From positions 310,001-374,000 of the forward strand of contig NBIV01000008.1 of assembly GCA_003194525.1 (NCBI GenBank): 64,000 nucleotides of DNA. The letters are read 5' to 3'. Under the pieces are notes generated by a model. The model was not told the DNA's origin, ran no database searches, and was given only the letters and a program-made list of their open reading frames with translations. Shown here piece by piece: positions 41,859-52,740 of this stretch; positions within the stretch are counted from its first letter, which is position 1, and every line of letters begins with the position of its first letter. Position numbers and translations under genes: made by a program. This DNA is from Gracilariopsis chorda. Its lineage: Eukaryota; Rhodophyta; Florideophyceae; Gracilariales; Gracilariaceae.

Positions 41859-42920
41859 TGTGGGCGCCATCACGGGACGGTGACGCAGGGGGCCAAAAAG
41901 TTGTAATAATAAAAGCCAAAAGGGTGCTCTTCGTAGCTAAAAGCCCCAAAACAAGTTGAAAACAGTGGGATCAAAATAACTAAACCCACTCGACGAAATA
42001 AAACAACACTAGGGAGAGCAAGAGGCTCAATCCCCAAATAAAACTTCTTAACTTCTTGTTGAAACGGCGCGCAACCCAAGAATTATGTCAAGGATCACAA
42101 AGGGTCAGACCCTCGGCTTCCGGTCAGACACTCCGGATGTGAAGTGGATTCTGCAGCCTACCTACCTCTGCACTAACCAGAAGCAGGCGCATACAATCCT
42201 TACAGGGCTTCTCGAGGAGAGCTACTAACAGCGGGATATGCTTTCACTCTATACCCAAGCTGGCCCTTTGCAGGAAAGGTTGCACGGCACGTCGCCTGCG
42301 GATAGCTTCCCGTCAAGTACTTCCGTACGGAAATCACCATGTCTTTCGACCGACACCGTTATCCGAGCAAAGCTCCGGTGGGGCTCACAGAAGACAGAAA
42401 CACCTTTGGTACACACTACCCGTCTCCCGTCCACGCCTAAGGCGCTTCAACCGGTCTCAGCGACGGTACTTCCCCACCCTATTGGATAACTAGCGGCACA
42501 CGCCTCACTAGAAGCCCTTTATTCAGCGGCGAACGCCTCACTGGTTGTTGATGATATTTGAAGTAGCTGAAGGTTGATAGGGGGTGGGGCTTAGATGTTG
42601 GTCGATTGTTGAGGTGAGTTCAGACCGAAGTCCGAAGCTCAGAACCTCTTTTTATAGTGTTTGGAGGCACTACAAACGAGCCAAATACGCATTTATACTT
42701 GCTGGTTACTCATGTGTGCGTCTAGGTTACTCCATTGGCTTCTAGAGAGCTCTGGAGCTGCACAATAACCAATAATAAAGCGACAATTTGCGCCAGCATC
42801 ACTAAAATACTGTAGTCTTTGCTGGGCCAACAAAGCGTGCAATGTGCTAGACACTACTGGAACATTCTACACGTGTGTTCCAGCAATGTCTGGCACATTC
42901 CGCAACATTAGCGACCGACA
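41859..42920 (-). repeat. Gypsy 2 3' LTR
   Basis: 1,062 bp; on the minus strand it begins TGTCGGTCGC and ends GGCGCCCACA. Directly before it on the minus strand lies AACCCTTGAGGTTGGGG, a possible polypurine tract. It contains the same TATA box as the 5' copy (42649-42657). Confidence 0.92.
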
Positions 42921-42964
42921 CAACCCCAACCTCAAGGGTTGCCACGCCGCGGCAACCTGAAAAC

Positions 42965-45900
42965 CTAACCTTCCATCGGGCGCGCAATATACTTCTTCAA
43001 ACGACGAACGTGTATTCCATGGCGAGTGTACCGGTTGTGTGGAGAAACCAACGTGTACCTTGGATGGTGAGCCCTCACCACACGACATGGGCCAAAGTAC
43101 TTAGAGGAAAAAGCAGGCCATTTCACGGTAGTGTTCAGGGCCTTTCCACGAGCCACAAGGACCAGATCACCGACTTCAAACTTCGTAATGGAGACTGCAT
43201 CAACTTCCTTCAAAGGCCTCTGAGCAGAACGTTTAGCTCTATGATTCCTTGATGCGAGCAGCTCCACTGAGCGGAACCGGTCGGAGGAGTCCCCAACTCG
43301 GGCCACGACACCACCTTCATCGGAGGTCATACGTGGTTTCACGCCGTAAAGCAACTCGAACGGAGAGATCCCACTGGCAAGATGTCTGCGCCGGTATCCG
43401 TACAGAACCGAAGGCAGGTGTTCGTCCCAACTTGAACGATTATCCAGAGCTTTCTTTCCTATTGCTCTTTTCAGAGTACCAACCATCCTTTCAGCTCGGC
43501 CATTGGACATGGGGGCGTACGCCAAGACCGTTTTCCATTTGATACCATGGTCCTCCATGAATGAGACGAGCGACTTAGAAGTGAAGCATGTAGCATTGTC
43601 CGACACCACGATACGAGGGAAACCAAACACGGCAATGATCTCTTTTCTCACGAAGTCTATGACCTCCTGTGACGTAGAACATTTTGTCGCTACGGCAAGT
43701 GGCCAACCAGTCAAATGCTCAACACAAACCAGAATGAAACGGTTTCCGGATTCGGTAGTCGGAAGAGGACCTGCAAAATCAATCGAGAAGACGTCAAAGA
43801 GAGAGGAAATGGGAGTCCGAAGGTTGCTGTAATACCTTGGTAGTGGTGCGAGTCTCTGGCATTCGTCACAACTCTTGACGTAGTTGCCGATATCTTCATG
43901 CATAGTGGGCCACCAGTATCTCTCAGTGATGAACTTCCTTGTAGTTTTCAAATCCCAGTGTCCAATCTTATCATGAAATGACTTGATAATGATCTGTCGC
44001 CGACCTATAACAGGAACAACTCGCAGTGCGTTTGGCATCCTTCTGAACAATTTTCCTTCCCAGACCAGGAACTTCTTCGCATTTCGTCGGATTGCTTGGC
44101 GGAGACGTGCATCAGTCTCATCTGTAGGCAGACCACACAAGAAGCGCGCAATGTTTGCGTAGTATGGTTCAAGACCGGAGAAGTCGTCAGGCTCAACAGC
44201 CATACAAGCAAGGTCGCCTTCATCTTCTAACGGCTCGAGCTCGTCTCCGTGAACTATCCTTGACAGATAATCTGCTGCGCCATTCTCCTTGCCTGTGCGA
44301 TACACTATTTCAAAGTCATACTCGGCCAGAAAGTCTAGCCAGCGAGCTAAGCGTCCATGTATATCGCGCTTCTGAAATGCATATCGTAAAGCCATATGGT
44401 CCGTGATTACCTTGAATGGAACAGACGAGAGTAGATACAATCTGAACTTCTTGAGAGCAAAGATAACTGCCAATGCTTCTCTTTCACATGCCGAGTAGTT
44501 CTTTTCCGCAGCGGTCATAGTACGACTGGCAAACTGCAGAGGATGTATCTTCCCATCTTCCTTTTTCTGAGAGAGAACTGCGCCGAGTGAAACACTAGAG
44601 GCGTCCGTTTCCACAATGAAAGGCTGCTCGAAGTTTGGAAATGAAAGTACCGGAGGCTCAGTCATCTTTTTCTTCAGACCGTGGAAAGCTTTTAGCATCT
44701 CTCCGGTCCAACTCAGCTTCTTATTCCCCGAGGTAGCACTGTGAAGCACGCCGGAGGTCTCAGCAAAGTTTCTGATGAACCTTCGATAGTATCCGGCTAG
44801 TCCCAGAAAAGATCGTAGTTCCGTAGTGGTGGCAGGAATTGGGGCATCCTGGATCTTAGCAATCTTCTCCTGGTCCACGTGCACTCCATCTCCGTTGATG
44901 ACATGGCCTAGAAGAGACACCTCCGATAGTGCAAAAAAACATTTGGACAGTTTGAGCTTCAATCCATGCTTCGCAATCCGACCAATCACAGCCCTCAAGT
45001 GAATCACGTGCTCTCTGAGGCTTCTTGAGAATATGACAACGTCATCAATGTAAACCCAAACGATTGGAAGTCCTTCTAGCACATGATCCATCATCCGTTG
45101 AAAGGTGGAAGGGGCATTCATGAGACCAAATGGCATGACTTCGAACATGAAAGTTCCGTATCTGCACACAAAGGTCGTCATCTCTTTGCAATCCTCAGAC
45201 ATCTTGACTTGCCAGTATCCAGAGAACACGTCGAGCGTATTGAAGACACAGCAACCTCCAAGTTCGTCAAAGATCTCTTCCATGCGTGGCAAAGGCCAGC
45301 GGTCAGCTTTCATGACTTTGTTCAGCTCTCTGTAATCGACACAAAACCTTGCGCTTCCATCTTTCTTCGAGGCAATGACAATTAGAAACGACCAAGGAGA
45401 GGCTGAGGGGGTAATGATACCAGCTTCGAGAAGAAGATCAATCTCCTTGCGTACGAACTCGTTGTGCTTTGGCGACATCCTCCTGGCTCTGAAGTAGATT
45501 GGTTTGTCAACTGTCAACTCGAAAGAGTGAGAAACAGGCACATCGGCTGGGCGTAAGTCTTTCAATGACCACGCTATTACATTTGAGTCCTTCAGACAAG
45601 AAACAAAGTCGTCTCTTTCATCCTCTGAAATGTGCGATAGTTTTGAAAAGAGTAATTTCTCGTGCTGCTCATCGGTAGTGATGTCCAATTGCGTGATCAT
45701 TTCGGGAGTCTGGCCATGGTTCTTTTCTGTTAGAGCAACCACGAGTTTTTCTTCATCTTCAGAAGCAGTATCAGAGTCAATAGCGGCGTCAGAATCTGAA
45801 GTGAAGTCGTCACTATCCGTCTGGAAACCCTCTTCGTCTGAAATCTCGACGCGAGCATAGTCAAAGCCAAGTGTTACTCTTTTTCCATCAATATTCATCT

Positions 45901-46729
45901 TCACGTGCTGATTTCCGAGGTCAAGGCCGGCTTGTAACGATTCAAGTGTTGGACAACCCACAATGATGTCGAATGGCGGACCATCAATAACAAGAAAGTC
46001 TAATGGAACGGAGACGCCCCTGAAGGATATAGGGATGTCGTATAGTATTCCTCTGCACACGGCGCTCTGTCCATTGGCAACAGTTATCTTCTTCGTCGTA
46101 TGCTTGGGTTCCAGTGCTAGCCTGTCACACAGCTTGGTTGACATAAGGTTTGGAACAGCTCCAGAGTCGAGCAAAGCTTCAGTCTCAGTCCCATATATCA
46201 TAACGGGGACCGCCTTAAGACGTCTAGGCTGCTTACCGACTGGCCCAACAAAAGGGCGTCGAACATTGCTTTTGCGACCGATGAGCTTACGAATCTCTTT
46301 CTTCGCATCATCTGCGTCTCCTCTGATAAGTTGTCCAAAGGTTAGTCCGGAAGAGGCATTCGCGAGCTCAGTGAGAACGTTATATTTGCTTGCATGGTCT
46401 TGAAGACTCTGCTTCTTCGACTTCCTCTGTTTCGGCTTCTTGAATTTCTGTTCATGAACCTTACGTCTCCGAACTCTCTCTTCGTATCTTGTTGGATTGA
46501 GCAAAAGCGGGATGGGTGCACCACCGTCTGAACGGCACTGTTTGGGCAACGCTTCACCGTCAGCACTTCTCTTGGTTGTGGCGACTACATCAGCATTCCC
46601 GGCGTTTTCGGTGACAATTGATACGGGGTCGGATCCTTTCTGAAGATTAGATGCTGAATTTTTAGTTTCCTCATTGGTATCCCATACTTTGCGGTCTCTT
46701 TGGGTCGGATTCTTCGCCAACAAGTGATC
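42965..46729 (-). CDS. Gypsy 2 Pol: protease, RT, RNase H, integrase (intact)
   Basis: About 1,250 codons without a break. Protease: TEALLDSGAVPNLMS. An acidic linker follows. RT: KKDGSARFCVDYRELNKV, FNTLDVFSGYWQVKM and catalytic VWVYIDDVVIFS. RNase H: IVETDASSVSLGAVLSQK, YSACEREALAVIFALKKF, ITDHMALRY. Integrase: zinc finger HDKIGH to CDECQ, core VFSIDFAGPLPTT (Asp), IVVSDNATCFTS (Asp), MSNGRAERMVGTLKR (Glu), then an SH3-like tail ending RRLKKYIARPMEG. No chromodomain, unlike gypsy 1 and 4. The frame lies -1 to gag and overlaps it by about 140 bases; the first in-frame stop upstream is at about 46,730, so Pol must be made by a -1 frameshift from gag. Confidence 0.95.
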   Translation of the reverse strand, partial: DHLLAKNPTQRDRKVWDTNEETKNSASNLQKGSDPVSIVTENAGNADVVATTKRSADGEALPKQCRSDGGAPIPLLLNPTRYEERVRRRKVHEQKFKKPKQRKSKKQSLQDHASKYNVLTELANASSGLTFGQLIRGDADDAKKEIRKLIGRKSNVRRPFVGPVGKQPRRLKAVPVMIYGTETEALLDSGAVPNLMSTKLCDRLALEPKHTTKKITVANGQSAVCRGILYDIPISFRGVSVPLDFLVIDGPPFDIIVGCPTLESLQAGLDLGNQHVKMNIDGKRVTLGFDYARVEISDEEGFQTDSDDFTSDSDAAIDSDTASEDEEKLVVALTEKNHGQTPEMITQLDITTDEQHEKLLFSKLSHISEDERDDFVSCLKDSNVIAWSLKDLRPADVPVSHSFELTVDKPIYFRARRMSPKHNEFVRKEIDLLLEAGIITPSASPWSFLIVIASKKDGSARFCVDYRELNKVMKADRWPLPRMEEIFDELGGCCVFNTLDVFSGYWQVKMSEDCKEMTTFVCRYGTFMFEVMPFGLMNAPSTFQRMMDHVLEGLPIVWVYIDDVVIFSRSLREHVIHLRAVIGRIAKHGLKLKLSKCFFALSEVSLLGHVINGDGVHVDQEKIAKIQDAPIPATTTELRSFLGLAGYYRRFIRNFAETSGVLHSATSGNKKLSWTGEMLKAFHGLKKKMTEPPVLSFPNFEQPFIVETDASSVSLGAVLSQKKEDGKIHPLQFASRTMTAAEKNYSACEREALAVIFALKKFRLYLLSSVPFKVITDHMALRYAFQKRDIHGRLARWLDFLAEYDFEIVYRTGKENGAADYLSRIVHGDELEPLEDEGDLACMAVEPDDFSGLEPYYANIARFLCGLPTDETDARLRQAIRRNAKKFLVWEGKLFRRMPNALRVVPVIGRRQIIIKSFHDKIGHWDLKTTRKFITERYWWPTMHEDIGNYVKSCDECQRLAPLPRYYSNLRTPISSLFDVFSIDFAGPLPTTESGNRFILVCVEHLTGWPLAVATKCSTSQEVIDFVRKEIIAVFGFPRIVVSDNATCFTSKSLVSFMEDHGIKWKTVLAYAPMSNGRAERMVGTLKRAIGKKALDNRSSWDEHLPSVLYGYRRRHLASGISPFELLYGVKPRMTSDEGGVVARVGDSSDRFRSVELLASRNHRAKRSAQRPLKEVDAVSITKFEVGDLVLVARGKALNTTVKWPAFSSKYFGPCRVVRAHHPRYTLVSPHNRYTRHGIHVRRLKKYIARPMEG

Positions 46730-47547
46730 TCAGGGTGTCCAATTTTCGCACAACGCGGGCATCGCGTATCTCGGTGCGGATTAGAGTCACATTTTGAAGC
46801 ATAATATCCGGGATTCTTGCAGTATGAACAAACCTTTTCGTAGTCTCGACGCTCCGTATGTGTCTTCTTAACCATTAATGACAGCTGAGCAAACTGCTCA
46901 GAGAGTTTGTCGACCTTAGACTCCAAAGCATGAGAGATAGTTTCTTCAGAAGACCTGTGGTTTAAGACAATACGCTTAGGTGGGGTACTTAATGAAACGT
47001 AGTTCCCCATTGGTTTCCGGGCAGCATCGAAGGCTTTCACTTGAACCTTCAACTCATCATAATCATCAGCGCCACGGAAAACAACGAACTGGGCTAGATC
47101 AGCGTATTCCATTACAGCTTTCTTCAAAAGACCAAACTTAGCCTTAGCGTTGAATCCTGCCTTTAAGAAGAGGTTGTCCATATAGGTCAAAGAACCAACC
47201 AAGTCTGCATAATCCAATTTAGCAGAAATTGCAAGGCGTATATCTTCCTCAGGCTCCTCCGCTTTTCCAAAACGATCGATGAAAGCTTGCTTAACGGAGC
47301 GGTAGTCCTTTGCTTCTTCCGAAAGTGAACCATTAACAGCATAAGAATCATAGTAGAACTCAAAGGCTTTGTTCTCAAGGAAAGCAAGCAACTCAAGTGC
47401 CATGTCCTCGTCAGTCTTTCCTCTCATCGCCACATTCTCAAAGTAAAAGAAGAACTTTACGACGTCAATAGAAGAACCGTCATAAGAAGTAAATGCAGCG
47501 TTAGAGTCAGAAGAGCTCCCTCCTCGAGAGTACCATGTGGGCGCCAT
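46585..47547 (-). CDS. Gypsy 2 Gag with two zinc knuckles (intact)
   Basis: 320 codons. I start at ATG 47547 (MAPTWYSRGGSSS), the first ATG in frame, which lies inside the 5' LTR; the coding sequence then runs straight through the presumed primer binding site. The capsid-like part contains SIDVVKFFFYFENVAMRGKT and YRSVKQAFIDRFGKAEEPEE. Two C-terminal knuckles follow: CSYCKNPGYYASKC and CPRCAKIGHPEITC. The end overlaps pol. Gag forms the particle and binds element RNA. Confidence 0.9.
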   Translation of the reverse strand: MAPTWYSRGGSSSDSNAAFTSYDGSSIDVVKFFFYFENVAMRGKTDEDMALELLAFLENKAFEFYYDSYAVNGSLSEEAKDYRSVKQAFIDRFGKAEEPEEDIRLAISAKLDYADLVGSLTYMDNLFLKAGFNAKAKFGLLKKAVMEYADLAQFVVFRGADDYDELKVQVKAFDAARKPMGNYVSLSTPPKRIVLNHRSSEETISHALESKVDKLSEQFAQLSLMVKKTHTERRDYEKVCSYCKNPGYYASKCDSNPHRDTRCPRCAKIGHPEITCWRRIRPKETAKYGIPMRKLKIQHLIFRKDPTPYQLSPKTPGMLM

Positions 47548-48597
47548 CACGGGACGGTGACGCAGGGGGCCAAAAAGTTGTAATAATAAAAGCCAAAAGG
47601 GTGCTCTTCGTAGCTAAAAGCCCCAAAACAAGTTGAAAACAGTGGGATCAAAATAACTAAACCCACTAGACGAAATAAAACAACACTAGGGAGAGCAAGA
47701 GGCTCAATCCCCAAATAAAACTTCTTAACTTCTTGTTGAAACGGCGCGCAACCCAAGAATTATGTCAAGGATCACAAAGGGTCAGACCCTCGGCTTCCGG
47801 TCAGACACTCCGGATGTGAAGTGGATTCTGCAGCCTACCTACCTCTGCACTAACCAGAAGCAGGCGCATACAATCCTTACAGGGCTTCTCGAGGAGAGCT
47901 ACTAACAGCGGGATATGCTTTCACTCTATACCCAAGCTGGCCCTTTGCAGGAAAGGTTGCACGGCACGTCGCCTGCGGATAGCTTCCCGTCAAGTACTTC
48001 CGTACGGAAATCACCATGTCTTTCGACCGACACCGTTATCCGAGCAAAGCTCCGGTGGGGCTCACAGAAGACAGAAACACCTTTGGTACACACTACCCGT
48101 CTCCCGTCCACGCCTAAGGCGCTTCAACCGGTCTTAGCGACGGTACTTCCCCACCCTATTGGACAACTAGCGGCACACGCCTCACTAGAAGCCCTTTATT
48201 CAGCGGCGAACGCCTCACTGGTTGTTGATGATAGTTGAAGTAGCTGAAGGTTGATAGGGGGTGGGGCTTAGATGTTGGTCGATTGTTGAGGTGAGTTCAG
48301 ACCGAAGTCCGAAGCTCAGAACCTCTTTTTATAGTGTTTGGAGGCACTACAAACGAGCCAAATACGCATTTATACTTGCTAGTTACTCATGTGTGCGTCT
48401 AGGTTACTCCATTGGCTTCTAGAGAGCTCTGGAGCTGCACACTAACCAATAATAAAGCGACAATTTGCGCCAGCATCACTAAAATACTGTAGTCTTTGCT
48501 GGGCCAACAAAGCGTGCAATGTGCTAGACACTACTGGAACATTCTACACGTGTGTTCCAGCAATGTCTGGCACATTCCGCAACATTCGCGACCGACA
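47536..48597 (-). repeat. Gypsy 2 5' LTR
   Basis: 1,062 bp, the same length as the 3' copy. The minus-strand sequence after its end (47535 downward) is TGGTACTCTCGAGGA, starting with TGG as a tRNA primer binding site does. The gag ATG (47547-47545) lies inside the LTR, 12 bases before its end. Confidence 0.92.
48326..48334 (-). promoter_or_regulatory. TATA box of the gypsy 2 LTR promoter
   Basis: On the minus strand CTATAAAAA, followed by GAGGTTCTGAGCTTCGG, lies in the first third of the LTR, about 790 bases before the gag ATG. The same sequence is present in the 3' LTR at 42649-42657. It is the likely start region of the element RNA. Confidence 0.55.
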
Positions 48598-48602
48598 CCC
48601 CG

Positions 48603-49422
48603 CTTCAACATTCAAAACAACTTCTGTCAAATATTTTGGCTTTGCCGCTTTAACGCGTTTGTCTTCGATGATATGTTAATGTGGCATTAGGAGTATTCGG
48701 CGTTCCGATGGACATTTTTTGCCTAAATCACTGACGACTATTCATACCAGGACGGTAATTCCGAACAACCGGGGATACCCATATGGGATATTGGTGGGTG
48801 CACTTGGTGATGCCGCTCATATGTGGATTGTACCATTAACTTAGTTTTTGCATACTAAGTGCTCGACACGGTGCACACGCCTATAATATCTAGGTATTTT
48901 ATGATTAGCAGTAGCTTGGAGCGGCCGGACGTGCGGTACTTAGCCACCAACGTTTGGAACTTCTCAAAAAAAGTGGACAAGAAGATCATGAACCCAAATA
49001 CCTAGTCTTGGATTCTTACTCAGATTTTCGAAACTAATGCATGACCTGCGGCTTCCGGCGCCCGTCCTAGCGCATCAATCTGCAACCGCTTACCCGTGAT
49101 TACACGATCCGTCGCGTACTACTGTTGGGGTTATCTATAGGACACCCGTCGCGGCAAGCGTCAGCCCTTCGTATATGGTTACAGGTGCAGATCACCGCAA
49201 GCTACCGAGTTCTTCCAGGGAAGTATTTGTGATACCACACAAATTGGTCTCCCGACCTAAAAAATACCTTCAAAGTTGATTTTCGAACATCACATGTCAA
49301 TCCGAGTACGGAAGTGAAACAAGTCATCCCGAGTTTGCCGTCTCAGGTCAGAACCATCTCGAGTTCTATTCTACTCGCTCCTGCCACCGGGATTGTAACC
49401 ACCTGACCACCAGGAGACTGGA
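48603..49422. other. Right flank of gypsy 2, no supported gene
   Basis: Continues the pre-insertion sequence of 41511-41853. No long frame or motif. It also lies upstream of gypsy 3, so it may contain that element's 5' LTR, but I could not match it to the region after gypsy 3 pol. Confidence 0.3.
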
Positions 49423-51640
49423 ATGTGGTTGCAGAGTGTTGCACAGAAGATAACTGGGATGGTCAAGACTTGTAGGTGTTTGAGTTCTGGACTGACTGGT
49501 CCTTCTGCACAACCCCCACCGAACGGACGGCTAGCCACTTTGTACAAAGCAGAGAACCTGCTTTATATGCAAGCTGTCAGGTCAAGAGCCCATTCGACAG
49601 GCGCAGTCCCAAGTGAAGCTGATGTACCGGCCCCGGGGGCGAATGCAACCACAGTTGTGGGAATAACGGCTAACCCCGCTGGACCCTCACAGGAGGACAG
49701 GCTATGCACTGAAGTGCAACGTCTTCGAACTGATTTGGAGTCTCAAAGAAACCGTCTCATGGAATTGGAAACGCAGCTTGCTGAACTGACTGGGTCACCG
49801 GACCGCTGGCATGTAGAACACCACGCATTGGCAAGCCAGAGTCAGAGCCCGCAGATGACCGCAACAGTTCGAAAGATCCGAGAAGACCTTAACAATTTTA
49901 TGGATCGTCAGGAAGATGCATCAAGACTAGTACCAGGAATGCCTGTCAATGTAGAGGAGTTCCTCAGTTGTGTCAAACCTCGCCTCGACAGGTTAGACGC
50001 CACGGTTAATGCGCAGACCGGTGCTACTGGTCCGATTGAGATTGATGCCAAACAACCCACTGGTGTGTAGTCCCTCTCGAAGAAGTCGAAAACGAAGCAT
50101 CGGAAGTCGCAGAAGTCCGTACCACATTCAGATTAGGATTATTCCAAAGACCTGGAGGATGATAGCTCCAGCTCAGCAGAATCTGAGGAAGATACGTCAC
50201 CAGACGAATCCAGTGTTAATGATACTCGCACGTCAAGAACGAAGAGACGCAGTACTTCTGCTTGGATACGCCACAAGAACGTCCCGTAAGGGTTCTCCCA
50301 TGCACGAATCCGCTATATAGGGGGACCATTGAATAACACGTCTACCGTTTGAAGATGAGGGAACTGAAGCGAACAAGTCGCGAAACCGGTAGGGTAAAGG
50401 ATCAGGTCAAGAGACTGATAATTGTCATGAGTCATCTCACGTTTGACGAAAAGGACCCCATTTTTATCTTCGAACGTCTTTCTTGGTTTTTGACCTAGGC
50501 GGATATGCTAGAAATGAATGAGGTTCAAGCGTACGTGGCTTTACCAAACCTCATGACAACTTTTGCCCCGGAACAGTCCCGCCCCGCGTCCGGCTCACTA
50601 ATCAGGGATGAAAGTGGAGTCAACAACTCGCCAGAAGCTCTGAAGTACCTCCTGCAAAGTTAAGCGACGTCTAATACCATTCTTGAAGTGATCCTGACTT
50701 TCAGGAATGGTACGCAGAAACCTGAAACGAAACAAGTAGAGTATAGCTCTCGCTTGAATAAGGGTGCCACCAGGTGTGGAATTGTTCACTCGACGCACGA
50801 GAAGATGAAATTATTCGTGGACGGACTTGATCCAGTTATAAGTTCGTTGGTTGCAAGACAACGGGAGACAGATGCATGCATGAGTTGCTTGAAACTAGTC
50901 CAGTTCGCGCAAACTGAAGGCAATCTGGTCTGCACCCACGTACAACAGCGCCGAGCGACGGTTTTCGCGGCGCTGAAGGACGGCCCAGCCCGTACATCGA
51001 AGCCTAAAACCAGTACACTGTTGTATGTGGACTCACCCGAGCACTCTCGTTACTCGGGATCACGGGGACACGCGGGCGACGCGATGCAATACCTGGATCA
51101 TCCAGATTCGTCGATTCCGACAACGGAACTGCCTACTACTGGCATGCCTATGGAAGGCTCCGAACTTCTCTTTATGAAGGGAAGGCCACAGTTATAAACT
51201 ATGACGGTACCTACACAAGGAGAGGTCACTCCCAGCAGGCCTGGATGGATCGATAACCGCGCTGTCAAACCCCCTTATGTTCACCCTCGCTTACGTCGGG
51301 AATGAAGTATCTGTTATGAGTGCTATGAACGCCACCATCTGGCGGTTGAATGCACTCTCCCAGCAAAAGATTTGTCTCACGTTCTCGTGAATTACGCGGC
51401 TCTGGCGGAAGCCGAACTTGCCCGTATACCGGTGACATTGTATTGGAAAGCCAAATGATTTGTTGCTGCAGACCCACCGCGTATACAGGGTTTACCCGCG
51501 GTGAAACACACCGAGGCCGCAAAGGTCCATCAGACACGTGATGTACCAGCAGCTGCTGTATTGGAAGAGAAACCGAAGCATTCCAGAAACCAACGGGGGA
51601 AGCCCCAAAGGAGTCGGTACAGATCGACTCCGTTGTGCCC
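49423..51640 (+). pseudogene. Gypsy 3: gag region, disabled
   Basis: The first frame (49423-50070) has a coiled-coil-like stretch (EVQRLRTDLESQRNRLMELE). After several stops, a capsid-like segment reads EYSSRLNKGATRCGIVHSTH and EKMKLFVDGLDPVISSLVAR (about 50,740-50,860). A zinc knuckle CYECYERHHLAVEC at 51312-51353 has the exact CCHC spacing C-x2-C-x4-H-x4-C, followed by LPAKDLSHVLVNYAALAEAE. Frames change repeatedly, so no full Gag can be made. The element is old compared with gypsy 2. Confidence 0.7.
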
Positions 51641-51745
51641 ACTGAGGAGACTCGTTCCCCTCCCTCCCCGGTATGGAGACCCAGGGTTCTCGTTTAGCCG
51701 AGAAAGCCGGGAATTGCGGTACCTCAGACGCAGTTTGACTGCGCA

Positions 51746-52740
51746 TTGGGTCGACCATGGCGACGTTACCATTGTCCTAGGAGACGAATTGACCACGTTA
51801 TTGTTATGGCAAAACGGAACTATAAGGTCTACGCCGACATCGGCACTAATCGACACTTGTTGTCACGACGTCTTGCGATATTGGATACCGGCTCAGGACC
51901 AAAATCTATAAGAGTATCTGAACTCAGCTCCCATGATCGAACTCGAATACACTGCGGCCCGCTACCGGATATCCGGGATGCAAACAAGAAGCCTCTTGAT
52001 ATTCTGGGCATAATTCGACTTGCTGTTCGATTGGAAAACCATGTTTTCATGTTAGAATTCATTGTCTGTGCGACATTGGCAGCCCAAGTTGTTCTTAAGA
52101 GCAACTACTGTGACAGCTTCGTGGAAGCGACTCGACCCCGCCTTCGGGACGCGAAAACGGAAGACTGGAATACTGTCCCAATTGTTCTTAAAGAAATCCA
52201 GCTTCACTGTCGATGCCTTTGCCACCTTCGCAGAATGCTGGTCCGAGTGGGAGAAAGTCTCCGAAGATCAAGGCCACAAGTGAGGTGGAGTTACCTCCGA
52301 AGTCCCAAACGTGGGTTCCGGTCACCACTCAACGTCACGGCCTCGTCGTGATACAGCCACCGTCTCATACATATGAAAGTAACAGTATACTCGCCGCCAA
52401 CGGCATTGCTCAGGTACAGCCTGATGCACCCTTTTGGATGTTGGTGAGCAATTTTAGTTCTCACCCGGTAAGGTTGCACAAAAACCAATTGGTTGCCGTG
52501 GCCTTACCCCATCCAACGGTATTGATACCAACGCATATTTCCCTAGCGAAAGTCTTGGGTATCTCGTTACCCAACGAAGTACAGCCGCCGAGTATGGCAA
52601 TCGAAGAGAAGCCAGAGCCAAAAGACAACCGGAGCGCCGCAGAGCTACCACTGTCCGTTGACGGCTTGGATCTTTCTCATGTACCGGAACAGTACAAGGG
52701 ATGCCTACGTAGATTACTGCAGAATTATTCATCCATGTAG
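51746..52740 (+). pseudogene. Gypsy 3: protease region, disabled
   Basis: LAILDTGSGPKSIRVSEL near 51,875-51,930 is a retropepsin-type active site (DTGSG), followed by LDILGIIRLAVRLENHVFML, the typical second half. A spacer frame (52213-52740) contains HGLVVIQPPSHTYES and a segment HPVRLHKNQLVAVALPHPTV, seen before RT in related gypsy elements. TAG 52738-52740 stands where Trp is expected in the following stretch, so it looks like a nonsense mutation rather than a natural end. Confidence 0.65.

Larger units (their letters stand above)
41859..48597 (-). mobile_element. Gypsy 2: complete, recently inserted Ty3/gypsy element
   Basis: Two LTRs of 1,062 bp (41859-42920 and 47536-48597) with TG...CA ends flank intact gag and pol in minus orientation. 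The 5-bp target duplication CCCCG lies at 41854-41858 and 48598-48602. By eye I count about seven differences between the LTRs, i.e. more than 99% identity, so insertion is recent. Total 6,739 bp. No frame is broken, so it is an autonomous-looking copy. Confidence 0.95.

Noticed and set aside
45963-46403. Plus-strand frame inside gypsy 2
   Set aside because: It is antisense to the intact pol frame, with no motif.
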